A stretch of DNA of 64,000 nt from Bidens hawaiensis (Eukaryota > Streptophyta > Magnoliopsida > Asterales > Asteraceae). Where the stretch lies: contig JAIQDT010008986.1 of the NCBI GenBank assembly GCA_021521415.1, forward strand, positions 1-64,000, read 5' to 3'. The notes below the pieces were generated by a model, which was given only the letters and a program-made list of their open reading frames with translations, searched no databases and was not told the DNA's origin. How positions within the stretch are numbered: the stretch's first letter is position 1; each line of letters begins with the position of its first letter. The position numbers and the translations under genes are program-made. Positions 40,400 through 52,344 of this stretch are shown here, in pieces.

Positions 40400-40768
40400 G
40401 TTTGAATACCCTATTTTCGGATATTGAAAAAACCTTATTTATGGGTTTTTTCAGGCTTTTTTCCGGGTATTTTTCGGGTATAGATTGGATTTTTTAAAAG
40501 GTTGCACTTTTTAAGGGTATTTTTCGGGTATACATCGGGTACCCGGTTTCAGATATTGGAAAAACTCGATTCGGGTATGGAACCGGTTCGGGTTTTCGGG
40601 TATTACCGGGCACAAATCGGGTTCGGTTCGGGTTTTAGTACAGGAATGCATACCTTATATGTACCCTACGGGTAGGATTCGGGTATTAAAAACCCGGGTA
40701 TTAAAAAAACTGGTTCCGGGTTTTTATTTCGGGTCTGGTTCCGGGTTCAGCTTTTTTGTGCACCTCTA
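40400..40768. repeat. GGGTATT/GGTTCGGG degenerate repeat
   Basis: Short variants of TTCGGGTAT and GGTTCGGGTT recur throughout, ending near GTGCACCTCTAGG. It begins where the truncated pol ends. Confidence 0.5.
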
Positions 40769-40779
40769 GGTCTAGGCGT

Positions 40780-41110
40780 GTAAACGAACAAAACGTTCAG
40801 TGAACTGCTCGTGAACCGTTTGGTTAAAAGTTTGTTTGTTTATTTAATAAGAGAACGGACGTGAACACATGTTTCGTGCATTCATTTATGTTCGTAAACA
40901 TTCGTTATATATTAATATAAAATTATTAAATATTATTTGCGTTTTATAAATTATATCACCCTTTATAGGTTTTATAAATGTTCGTTTGTGTTTGTTTACG
41001 TAAGTTCATTTATGTGTGTTTATCCTTGTTCAATTATGATTGTTTATGTACGTGAACTGTTCGTATAGATTTTAAATGACTGAACACGAACATGTTCAAT
41101 TTTTCAAACG
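40780..41110. repeat. GTTCGTTTA-type degenerate repeat, third copy
   Basis: Begins near TAGGCGTGTAAACGAAC and has GAACTGCTCGTGAACCG on the left and TTCGTTTGTG, GTTCATTTATG on the right; resembles the repeat in SPDS intron 4. The following 41110-42196 is AT-rich spacer with no gene that I can support. Confidence 0.5.
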
Positions 41111-42196
41111 AACTAACATGTATACAGATATTTGTCCTATTTCGTGTTGTTTGGTACGTATATAGGCCTATTCCGGTTGGGTTAATTGCTTTGGGATTTT
41201 AGTCGGTTGTAATTAAAACTTCATTGAGAATTGAGTAATTTGGCTTCCGGTTGAACTTGAATAAGTTTTTATATTTTAATCTTTATAACTTTCTTTATAT
41301 TTTTAGCGAATATCTCATAGAATAATAAGTAAGTTTTAAAAGTGTTTTAATTAGGTCACAAATGCATATTTTCCCCAAATCGGGTCAATAAATCTTCAAA
41401 TTAAGTCTCACCGATTTTTGTGTGCGTAAACAAAGAAATGGAGGATAAAAAAAATTAAAAACGTTAATTATATTAAAATTTGAAGATAAAAAATAAAATC
41501 CACGTCGGCGCTCAACGTCAACATCAAAAAAAGAAAAAGATTTCCTATGTGAAAAAAAGAAAGAAAAAGGTTATGAAAACATGTTAAAAGTTTTAATTTA
41601 ATAAAATATGAAAATTGAGTGACTTAATTGTAACACTTTTTAAAGTTGGTTACTATTATATGAAATTGCAACTTTTTTACTAATGTTTGTTATTGAATTG
41701 AGTTTGGCTAAAACTCTAATTGGATAGGATACATGAAAAACTCATACATTGTTTGTTATTCGGTTTATTTGGGTTGCTTGGCTTGAATCAAAATCAGACT
41801 TTGTGAAACTGCAAATTGAACCGAAAACAAGGGTTATTCTTTGTTAGTGTGAAAAGGGATAATGTCAATGATATGATAAGTTGAAATGGGTGCATCAAGT
41901 AAAAAATGTAAGGTACGTTTAGCATAACCCTAAAGTTTTTAAAAAAACTCAATGCCTATTCAAACTAGAGTTTTTACGGTTCATTTCGACTCGTTCCAAA
42001 ATATATATATTCCCTTGTTTTTGTTAATTATTAGACATATAATTTGAAAATAAAGAAATAACATGTAACAATATAACAATCCAATGTATGGTATACTTGT
42101 AGTTACAATAGTTGTATATATGCTTTATATATGACCAAACTATATATGAAACAATAATAAACATACATGACCAAACAATTATGTTCCAACTTCTAA

Positions 42197-44544
42197 CTAA
42201 GCTTTGCATTCTGATGGAAGAACTTTGTATCTTGAAGTATCTTTACAATAAGAGTAAAACATATGTTTAGATCGAGCCCACTTTAGACCAACGATTTGTT
42301 GGCTCGTTAGCTTTATATACTCGTCTCCTTCAACAGGGTCCGAGGACAAAAAAGTTGGACTCTTTGAGCATGAGCCTATAGAAGTTGAGTTTGTTTTAGG
42401 CATCAAACAACCTTCCGCTTTAAGTTCTCCTAGTGATGCGACAAATGGTGCGTATCTATAGTTAACGGGGTATTTTCCACCGTGTGTGGCCCACTTTGAA
42501 CCGTCCCATATGGTCGTGTATAATGACATTGGCTTTGATGGATAAACAGACGACGATGCTTGGTTATGAATTACTTCTCTTATTGGTATATTGTCTACTA
42601 GAAACCTGTAATATAAAGAAATAAATAATGAGCACGAATTTAATTGATTATATATGTTGCAAACCTATAAAATTTTAGAGGTAAAATAAATCACTCTAGA
42701 GTTCAAAGTTTGTTTGATAATGCAAACAACCTTGTAACTACGACTGTCACTTTTAACTAAAACTCGAGTAGAGAAAACCCAAACCCAAACCCAATTAACC
42801 CAAACCCGAATATAAGTAATTCAGGTTGGTTATTGGGTCTAGTTTAAAGTTCTCGGGTTAACACAAAAAACCCGAATTAAAAATTTTGTTTTAAACCTGA
42901 TGTTATTATTACGTATAAATGTATAGGCACTGTATTATTATTAGGTATAGCCGTATAGACACTGTATACAGAAAACTCTACGCATTTCACGTGCTCTCCT
43001 TCCACCTATTATGGCTAATCAACAATTCATTTATTATAGGGATATTAGATTTTAATAATTCAAACTTTGTCTCATTGGCCAGCGTTAAGTCAAACTTTAA
43101 AAATTTACTACAAAAATCCCAACTTTCGACCTATTGGCCGCCAACGGATTTTTCACTGATGATCTGTTAGTTTTTGATGATGTGGATGATGACGTGTACG
43201 ATGATGTGGTAAAAACAGTGGTGTTGATTGCTTATGCGGTAAAAATTTATTTTTAAATTAAAAATATTTTTTCCTAATCGAAATAAACGAACCGAACCAC
43301 TTTTGTTAACAGTAATAAACGAACCGAACTACATTTTTAACAAAAAAAACTAACCGAGCCGAACCATTTTTTTAACAAAAATAAACTAACCGAACTACTT
43401 TTATGTAAAAAATAAACGAACCGAATAACTTTTCTATCAAAGAATATGTAATTTTATTGGGTTATGTTTGTTTATTGTTTAGTAATTTACTTTATGAGTG
43501 AAGAAGAATATGTCGCTTTAGTTCTAGCATTGTAGCTTTTTTAGTAATTATTATTTTTTGGTTTCTTAGACACTCAAAACCTGATTAACTCGACCCGAAC
43601 CAGAAAAAACCCGTGAGAGATTTGGGTTGGTATTCAGGTCTAGATTTAAAACTTTGAAATTCGAAGAACCCAATCTAAAAACCTGAAACCCGAAAAAACA
43701 CCCCTACTTATATCATCTATACTCAGTGTAGAGCCATGGTTAAACCTTAGATGCTAATGAAACTTACACTATATGATGGGTGTTCCACAATATGCAATAT
43801 TGATGAAACTCTTGTGTAGGGTCAAACCAAAGGTAAAACTTTTCTTCTCTTCCTGTTTTGACACTCCCATTCCCATAAATATTTGTTTGAAGAACCCATT
43901 GTCTTCTCTTCTCATGCCCAAGCAATTCAAAGTCAATCTCGTCATGGTTATGTGGAAAAACGTCAGCATTAGACATCTGAAAAATAAAAGCAGTAAAAGT
44001 ATTTTAGTCATTTTCATTCACACACACTTAAAATAGACCTGTCGTAAAGAAAATAACTCACGTAGAAAGCTAGCACTACTCCTGACGTGTCCCCCGTTGG
44101 TAGCTTTATTGCAACACTAAAGAATCCATGATTGTACCTATATTTTGAAACCAAACCTGAACCTAAATCCAAAACCCGAAAATCAACAATTCAAAGTTAA
44201 GAACACATCATATCGTCCATAAATATGCAATTATAATGATCGTTTTTACCTGAAGTTTTATCTAAAACAATATCCGCATATGACCCGTTGCTTTTCATAT
44301 GAATGTGTGATGCTCCAAAAAAGGTTGTCATTTTCCCATCAACCGGTGTGGAATGGAAACGATCCGTTAGTCGCTCGACGCTTGGGGGTTTATAAACCGG
44401 CCCTCGAGACGAAACGGGGAGCAAATGGGAAAATGTAAGCATGATTAAACATGAAAGAAGAAACCTTTGATGCAAAAATGTTATTTTCTTGGAGTTTAGA
44501 ATGTTACATTGATAGTTGGAAAGGGTGATTTGGTTTATATACAT
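42197..44544 (-). CDS. Xyloglucan endotransglucosylase/hydrolase (group III, XTH33-like)
   Basis: Secreted wall enzyme of glycoside hydrolase family 16 that cuts and rejoins xyloglucan chains. Exons 44544-44250, 44162-44062, 43976-43768 and 42605-42197 (stop TAG) close in phase, 337 residues from the first Met. Seen: hydrophobic leader [31 protein letters not shown] across the first junction, the catalytic [10 protein letters not shown] with both acidic residues, [53 protein letters not shown], and the C-terminal [14 protein letters not shown] ... SEC typical of the XET C-domain. No stop or frameshift is seen, so the gene looks intact. The true start is uncertain: the ATG at 44544 overlaps a TATA-like box, while the next in-frame ATG (44442) would cut the leader to 12 residues. 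Intron 3 is long and repeat-filled. Confidence 0.93.
43283..43435. repeat. Degenerate ~36-bp tandem repeat in XTH intron 3
   Basis: About four units of AATAAACGAACCGAAC followed by a T-rich and AACAAAA stretch. It lies inside a larger repeat-like segment (about 42770-43705) whose ends are rich in AACCC and CCCGAA. Confidence 0.6.
44533..44541 (-). promoter_or_regulatory. Candidate TATA box of XTH gene
   Basis: Minus-strand TATATAAAC just upstream of the signal-peptide coding part. If used, transcription would start near 44505, so the ATG at 44544 would be outside the mRNA. Confidence 0.35.
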
Positions 44545-46391
44545 GTTTTCCTAGGTTGCTTGGCTGTTTTAATGGTGGCTAGATTTAATGTCTTTTTTTG
44601 AATTTAAATTATTTTAGTACTTATTTAAAAAATAAATACATGTGAAAAAAATAATTAAAAAAAATAAAATAACCACTTTAAGCTATATTACATAGTATGT
44701 GTAGTTATAACTAATGATGCCATAAATTCATTTCACAAATGGTAATTTCACTAAAGTTTTATAAATTTATTATATTTAACTTAAACTTTTATACATCTAC
44801 AACAAATTTTCATCAACGAAAAAAATCCATCGCTAAATATTCATACGTAAATGCCTTGCGAAGTGAAGAGCAAAGAACACGTGGTGCCAACTTCGTTATT
44901 AATATGAATAGAGTAATTATGCTACAACAAAATACAAGATGAGTAATAACAAGTACGCTACACATGAAAATTAACGTGATTACAAATACATGTATTTTGC
45001 TTTAATGTAATTAGTTTATTCTTCGTAATTACGGTTTCACCACCCCGTGGACTTCTTCTTCTTCTTCTTCACTTCACATAATTCGCATGCCAATTTTCGT
45101 TTATATTTGATCCAAACACTATGTAAACATGTGGTTAGAGGGATGTTCAATACATAACCAAGAATAACTAACTAAAAGAATTATATAAACCTTTGTAAAT
45201 TTTAAACGTACATATTACATCACGCGATTAAAAAAGCAAATCACTTTTGTACCTATTACGTGACTCTAACATCTTTATACTTAAAGTTGGTTTTTGTATC
45301 TAACGTTTCCCTATCGAAATAATATTCATAATCTAGCAAAATATATGAATATTTGCGGGTCATTCAGCCTCTCTCGGTCTTTTGACGAACTGAATTTATT
45401 TTAACGTCTTTTTATATATTTGTGTCACTCGTAAAATTTGAATTCTCACCGCTTAGAAAGTCAATGTCTTATCTAACACTTTGATATCATTAGACTATGC
45501 CCTTTAGTACGAACCGGGAGTTATTATTTTCTTTACTTAATTCATTTAGGTGGTTCATTGTGGGGTTATACAATTAACATACTATTAAATTGTATTTCAT
45601 TCAGAATAATTTTACAATGCATGTGGGACCATAAGCAAGTGTGAGAACATAACCAGTGTCTCTCAATGTCCCAAGCTTACTATTGTGACTTATATCTATC
45701 ATTTAACTTTATTAATAATATTTTTTGTATTTTGGTCAATTTTAATATATTTTTTTAATAAAAATTATAAGATTATAGGTGGTGATCATGACATGTTTGG
45801 AATAAAGCAAGGTAATTGTTAGGCTCTTAACTGCAATTTGGGTGTTCACAGCTGTTTAATGTCAAACAAAAAGGTTGCATTCATAGTTTTGTGACATACA
45901 TGGCATTATGGGTCCATTTTTTGCTTTCATTTATTATGTGACAATTAATATGTAGGGGTAGTTAGGTAAAAAGGGAAAAGGCTAAGCAGCTGGACACCAT
46001 ATTGGATTATTGGACCAGCCAATTTGGTTATTTTCTGGTTTTATTTTTTCGAATCGTGTTAGTTTGACTGGCAGATCCTGAATGAACGCTTCTATATTAA
46101 CCACTTTTTACCTGAGTTTGAATACTCTTAAAGTGGTTTTCTCCTATATGGCCACCCAAGCTAGCGCGTGATGGTATTTTCTGGTTTTAGTAATCTTCAT
46201 ATTTAAAAACATAAAAAAAATAACCTTAAACATGATTTAGAAGGGTCGTTTTACTATTTTAGGCATTTAATTAGGAAATTTACACGAACCGATACTTATT
46301 TAGTTTATGTTGAAATTTATAGGTTTTAGGAGACAACGAGCTAGAGTGATGAAATTATATAAAGTAGAAGCTTAAATTTATGTTCATCGCG
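44545..46391. other. Intergenic spacer
   Basis: AT-rich DNA between the XTH gene and the foldback element. It contains a CTT repeat near 45053-45071 but no supported gene or RNA. Confidence 0.6.
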
Positions 46392-47043
46392 TTTTTGCTG
46401 ACGTGACATTTTTTCAGATGTGGCATGTTATGTGGAAAATACCTTATTTAAAAAAATTAAAACAACAAATACTACATACATACATACATACTACAAATAT
46501 CATCATCATTCCATCACCACCACATCGGTCTCCAACACCGTCGGTTTCTGCCACCGCCGTCAGCTTCCGCTGCCTTCATCATCACCACCAGCCCTAGACT
46601 AACCCAAATTACTTTGCTAAATTCAATTCTCTTGTTTACAATTGAATACATTATCATAGGCCTTTTGATAGGAATAAAGAAACGAGTATAATGCAATGTT
46701 TATTACCTTGAATCGATGCTCTATCGTTAATGGCGGAACTCGCCGAAAAACGCGATGGCGGTGACACTTGAAGATTACTTATTAGATTAGCATGTCGGCG
46801 GTGTTTGTTTTGAACAACACAGAAGCAAAGGACAATACAAGTAATGGAGATTCATAATAAAATTAAGGAGGTTGGCGAGATCCACCGCCACAACGTTTTT
46901 CCGATGGCAACCATTGGTGGTGGTGGTGGTGAAGATTGCGAGGCTGGCGGTGGTGGTGAAGGTGGTGATAGAGGAATGGAGTGGTGAGGTCTATGGTGGT
47001 GGTGGTGTACACAGTGGTTAGAAACATTTGTGGTGTTTGTGTC

Positions 47044-47098
<55 letters not shown>

Positions 47099-47229
47099 GT
47101 ATACGTGTGTGTGTATAGTGTATGTATATATGTGTATAGTATTTGTTGTATTTAAGTTTTTGTTTTTAAAAAGGTATTTTCCACGTAACATGCCACATCT
47201 GTAAAAATATGCAACGTCAGCAAAAAAAA
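46392..47229. mobile_element. Foldback element with ~100-bp inverted arms
   Basis: The left arm (from GCTGACGTGACATT, through CAGATGTGGCATGTTA and GTGGAAAATACCTT) is mirrored at the right (AAGGTATTTTCCACGTAACA, GCCACATCTG, ACGTCAGC). Similarity continues inward to CAACAAATACTA/TAGTATTTGTTG. The 630-bp core is rich in CCACCACC/GGTGGTGG trinucleotides and contains a long (TA)n. No transposase is encoded. Family unassigned. Confidence 0.65.
47045..47100. repeat. (TA)n(TATG)n microsatellite
   Basis: About 20 TA units followed by several TATG units, inside the foldback element. Confidence 0.95.
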
Positions 47230-47399
47230 TTAACTGAGTTAGGGTCCGTTAAGTTCGGGAGTGAGAAGAAAACAAGTTACAAGTTGGGAGTGGTGGGAGA
47301 CAAATCCTTAGTTGGGAGTGTTATTGTCCAATGAGTGAAAGTTGAGAGTATTAAAAACCAATATCTTTTTTTTTGTATATGTAGTAATGGTTTTGATAG

Positions 47400-47490
47400 C
47401 TAGCATATAAATTGATGTTGGTGGCATGGTTTTGTTTGTTAGCAACTAGGGTTTGAATCCCTCATGGCGCGAAATGATGATTGTTTTTTT
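47400..47490 (+). repeat. Possible SINE/tRNA-derived fragment
   Basis: AGGGTTTGAATCCCT near 47447 is a near-consensus pol III B-box in a small palindrome, with GGTGGCATGG about 25 bases upstream as a possible degenerate A-box. No tRNA cloverleaf is apparent. Confidence 0.25.
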
Positions 47491-47559
47491 TTAATTATGT
47501 TATTTATGTTTTGTGTATGGTAGAATGGTTTGTCTTTCAACAGTAACTTTGGTATGGAC

Positions 47560-48089
47560 CAGATAGTTGTGTTGTTAAGTGAAACCGACCGAATTTGCGT
47601 ACGTCGGTACAATAATGAAAACTGACCGGATACCAATTTTGTTTTTATTTTTGTTTTGTTTTTTAGTTCCGGTATCTTAACGAACGTGATGGAGACCGAC
47701 CACGCTCAGGTTTTACCAAAAGGCAGAGCTTTACTGACCGACGCCACCCCATTGGTCCACCTCAATTTTTAAATTATTTTTTGTACCTTTTGTTTAGTTC
47801 CGATATAACGCACATAACCAAAACTGACCGAATTCATGTCGACTTATCGTCTTAAAGTTGAGACTTACAATGCTTGGGTTTTACCAACGCCTGAGTTTTA
47901 CCAGTTGCGCCGGCGTAAAAAACTAGTTGGAAAACAGTTGATGGAAAGTAGAATTAGATGGGCTACATTATTAATTTTGAGCTTGTGGGCTAGACTTGGG
48001 TTAATTTTGTTATATTGTTGGGTTGGGCCTGAGAAAACGGAAAGAGTTCAAAAAAATGGGCCGGTTGACAAAAAAGGGGGTTATTAAAT
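47560..48089. other. Repeat-rich spacer left of the chromovirus array
   Basis: Contains repeated GACCGA and GTTCCG(G)TAT motifs, probably a degenerate DNA transposon, and then T-rich DNA up to the first LTR-like sequence. I see no gene. Confidence 0.4.
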
Positions 48090-48780
48090 GTTACTGGGTT
48101 AACAGAGTTACTGGGTTAACAGTGTCCCCAGAGGTTATTAAATGTATTTCTGGGTTAACAGTGTCCCCAGAGGTTATTAAATGTGTTTCTGGGTTAACAG
48201 TGTCCCCAGAGGTTATTAAATGTGTTTCTGGGTTAACAGAGTTCCCAGAGGTTATTGGAAGTGTTCTGGGTTAACAGTGTCCCCAGAGGTTATTAAATGT
48301 GTTTCTGGGTTAACAGAGTCCCCAGAGGTTATTGGAAGTGTTCTGGGTTAACAGTGTCCCCAGGGGTTATTTGATATGTTTCGGGGTTAACAGAGTTTTC
48401 ACTTGTGGGCTCAGCATAATTACATCGCTTATTTTTTATTATTATAATGATTTGTTATGGTTTATTTAAATTAGTGAAACTCACCAACTATTCGTAGTTG
48501 ACCCGTTTTCTTTACATGCTTTCTAGGTACACCCAAATTGGAATGAATGATACGTGCTTGATGATGTGTGCTATTTTGTGGAAGATTAAGGATCTATATT
48601 TTGCATTAAATATGTTAATGTACTATCGGTAAAACTTATGTGATAACGCCTAGATGGTAACGAAACTCGGAACAATGTAATTCGTTTAAATTAATGTAGT
48701 GGTGTTTTCTTTATAAGCAATGCTGTTGATATCAGATGTGTCTGTTGCATCCCGTGTACGTTTCCGCTGCGGTTACGGGG
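48090..48780 (+). repeat. Partial LTR (3' part) of the Tekay-type family
   Basis: Aligns closely with the last 690 bp of the LTR at 48781-51980 (GTTAAC-containing minisatellite, then ACACCCAAATTGG... to GCGGTTACGGGG). It stops at GGGGTGT, three bases into the normal GGGGTGTTACA end, and runs straight into a complete LTR head. Confidence 0.85.
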
Positions 48781-51700
48781 TGTAACGACTCCGGCAAATT
48801 CAGGTATACCCTAGCCGGTATATACTATTTACATGTTATTTAATACTTAATATATGAACTATAATGTGTTTATACGAGTATATAAGATTCACAGTACGAA
48901 TTATACTCGAATGTACAGCTAGTCGTATTGAAATTACGATTAATCGATGAACGGTTATTGAAACCCGAACGAATCGGGGATTTCATTATAGACGAAATAT
49001 ATGATGTTTAGTAAGGTGTACGAAGTATTAAAGCTTCGGGATAAGTGAATTATAGCACAGAAAAAGGATTTCGATTTATTGGTACGTCGGTACGATAAAC
49101 GAAACCTTTAACATCAAACCAAGCAAGAGACGATCGATCAAGCCGAAAAAGATGCACAATTACCGACAATATGATGTGTTAAGTCAATAAATGTCATGGT
49201 TTAATTTTTTAAAGTTTTTAAATCGGTTTTATATAAATTTAAATTTTAAAGCCGAAAAACGACCGTTTTGGCCTCGTTTTGAGCGGGATTAAACGTTTAA
49301 TCGAAAAACGAACTGAACCAGATTATCCACAACATTATCCGGATTACACAATCCGAATGTGTGGCCAAGGTTTGAGATGTGGGCCCCACCCCACACCACT
49401 ACATGGACCGATCAGTCCAATACACACACCAAAACATTTCATTTTCTTTTTTTAACATCCCAACTCTCCAAATCCTCTCAACCCTACATACATTCATCCT
49501 AAATCCTTGATTTTTAAGCAAGAAACACAAGGTAAAAACATGGTTATAATGATTAATTCATAGTTTTGATTCCAAAATCTTGAGAAAATGAGGTTTCAAA
49601 TGAAAAATGGGTGAAAACCCGAGATGAAACCGATTTTTGCATGATCAAGTGATGTATACAAGTTATACAAGGGATCTTGGTCCAAGAAAGGAGTTAAAAG
49701 AGTCAAAAACGAATTTTTACGGTTAAAATCTTTGTTTTGATGTCTTAACCGAAACCATGAAAGAAATGGCTTGATTGTGGGTATAACTTGCTTGGTGTGG
49801 TGTTGTTGTGCTTGTAGGTGTTGTATCTAGTTGCTAGAAAAGCCTAGAAAGCAAGATCTTTGCGATCTAAAGCTAGAAGCACAAGGTAGTTCTGTTTTTC
49901 GTATGATTTGTATGATTTGGACAGATTGTAGTAGACTTAGAGTTGGGTCATGAAATTTCACAGAGATGATCTACACATGAAAATATGAGATCTGTGAAAT
50001 TTTGGTAATTTTTGGATAAAGGATGAATATTTGGTGAATTTAATGCTCGGTTTTGGCTAAAAATGGTGAAAAATAGCTAAACATCATAAAAAATTCTGCA
50101 AAATTTCAGATAAGCTTTTTATAACATATAAAAGTCACACACAAAATTTCAGGTCCATTGGAGAAGTCTAAGTAGGCTTTTCGGTAAAACAAGTTCTAGG
50201 ATTTTCTAGCTTGGTTTTGGTGAAAATGGCATGAAAAATGAGCTTTTGGTTCTGGAAAAATTACTGGGAACTATGTGGATGGCAGGAGTCATCCCAGAAA
50301 AATTTGGGATTTTTCTAAAGTCGTTTGGTATTTTCGACATATTTGGTGTTTAAATGACGTTTAAAAATAGATAAATAAATGTTAAATATAAAAATTAATT
50401 CTGAAAATATTTATATAAAATTCCTTACTGTCAAAAACTGAATTGTGCAAAATTTCAAGATCCGAGACTAAACGGATATTTATTTGTGCTAAATGGAACT
50501 TAAAAACAAACTTTTGAAGCTTAAAACGCGTAAACCGGCAAAGTTCGCCTAAGCGAGCTGACTGGTGTACAAAAACCTTAAAAATGGACTATTTTCATGA
50601 AACTAAGTTAATCAAGTAAAAATAAATCATCCGAAAATAATTCGGATGATTTGGGTAATTTTACCCGATTTAGTCGTTTCCGGTATATTAAAGACGGAAA
50701 CGGGCCCCGCGGCCAAACGGGGTGTCTAAACCGAGCTCTAATTTCACCACTTTAATTAAAATATCAATAACAACTATTTTCGGGTCGTATGTGGCCAAAC
50801 TCAATTTTGAAAACATAAAGACGAATAACCGTGCTAGGCACGCAAAATGAGAAAACAAACTAATGGTAGTTTTGACTAAAGAACTCTAAGTGATATCACA
50901 ATCTAAGTCCTGAGAAGTGTTTCGGGGTTAACATTGTCCCCGGATCGTGTACGGTACTGGGTTAACAGTGTCCCCAGACGTACCGGTTAACACGAATTTA
51001 AGTTATATTAATAGAAATTGTGTAGTAACGACTTAGGGATCGTATTACAGATCCGGACAGGTAGCCGTGCACAGTATTACATCTTTGCTCACAAAAAGGT
51101 GAGTTTCACGAGCCCCTTTTTACTGAACTGTTTTAAATATTTTCCCGGGGCGGAAAGCATGTTTCTATCAAAGTGTTTAAGTACATGCTGATCGCATGGA
51201 AACGAATGTATTTATATAATGTTTATTGTACGGGAATCGTACGGTAATGTATTACGATGGTAATTGTCTGAGTTGCTAATATTGTAAGGCCCGAAACAGT
51301 GTTACTGGGTTAACAGTGTCCCCAGAGGTTATTAAATGTATTTCTGGGTTAACAGTGTCCCCAGAGGTTATTAAATGTGTTTCTGGGTTAACAGTGTCCC
51401 CAGAGGTTATTAAATGTGTTTCTGGGTTAACAGAGTTCCCAGAGGTTATTGGAAGTGTTCTGGGTTAACAGTGTCCCCAGAGGTTATTAAATGTGTTTCT
51501 GGGTTAACAGAGTCCCCAGAGGTTATTGGAAGTGTTCTGGGTTAACAGTGTCCCCAGGGGTTATTTGATATGTTTCGGGGTTAACAGAGTTTTCACTTGT
51601 GGCTCAGCATAATTACATCGCTTATTTTTGATTATTATAATGATTTGTTATGGTTTATTTAAATTAGTGAAACTCACCAACTATTCGTAGTTGACCCGTT

Positions 51701-51980
51701 TTCTTTACATGCTTTCTAGGTACACCCAAATTGGAATGAATGATACGTGCTTGATGATGTGTGCTATTTTGTGGAAGATTAAGGATCTATATTTTGCATT
51801 AAATATGTTAATGTACTATCGGTAAAACTTATGTGATAAAGCCTAGATGGTAACGAAACTCGGAACAATGTAATTCGTTTAAATTAATGTAGTGGTGTTT
51901 TCTTTATAAGCAATGCTGTTGATATCAGACGTGTCTGTTGCATCCCGTGTACGTTTCCGCTGCGGTTACGGGGTGTTACA
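48781..51980 (+). repeat. LTR 1 of the chromovirus array
   Basis: 3200 bp, starts TGTAACGACTCC and ends GGGGTGTTACA. Contains a single hairpin-like GTTAAC unit pair near 50925-50990 and a minisatellite at 51300-51592. No ORF of note. Confidence 0.9.
51300..51592. repeat. LTR 1 minisatellite, 38-39 bp unit, ~8 copies
   Basis: Units read TCTGGGTTAACAGTGTCCCC with an AGAGGTTATTAAATG tail or variants (AGAGTCCCC, TTGGAAGTG, TTTGATATG). The partial LTR at 48095-48395 has the same order of variants. CTGGG and CCCAG in each unit can pair. Confidence 0.9.
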
Positions 51981-51985
51981 GAACT

Positions 51986-51998
51986 TGGTATCAGAGCC
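51986..51998 (+). other. Primer-binding site (tRNA-iMet type)
   Basis: TGGTATCAGAGCC five bases after the LTR end, complementary to the 3' end of plant initiator methionine tRNA, the standard primer of many plant LTR retrotransposons. The second copy is at 61214-61226. Confidence 0.9.
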
Positions 51999-52344
51999 AT
52001 TAGTTATAAAGAATTAGGATGTCTTTAAAAGATACCTAAGATATAACCAGTAGCTCAAGTGTTATAGGATCTGAATATCAACTAATAATTTATTATGACA
52101 ATGTCTGGATGAACTTGGATGGACAAGTGAGTTATTATGGTCCGGAACATAATAACAGACTTGTCCGCACGAGGGAATTCAGGGGAAGTCACGGGGGACT
52201 TTAATAGGTAAAATTGGCAACATATGTGCAAATATATGATAATATTATTATGTGGTCAAGTTGTATAAGTAAGTGCATATTAAGTTGTTTATGATTTACA
52301 CTATGGAAAGAACTATATGTTTGTTAACTTGAGTGCAGGAAAGA

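Noticed and set aside
43769..44036. Overlapping frames around XTH exon 3
   Set aside because: Shadows of the [10 protein letters not shown] exon in other frames.
48023..48274. Plus-strand frame with repeated NRVTGLTVSPEVIKC-like peptides
   Set aside because: The repeat peptide is translation of the LTR minisatellite, which has indels out of phase elsewhere.
51300..51592. Regular repeats that might suggest a CRISPR array
   Set aside because: Units are contiguous 38-39 bp minisatellite copies without unique spacers, inside a plant LTR.
51986..51998. tRNA-like sequence
   Set aside because: It is a 13-base primer-binding site complementary to a tRNA end, not a tRNA gene.
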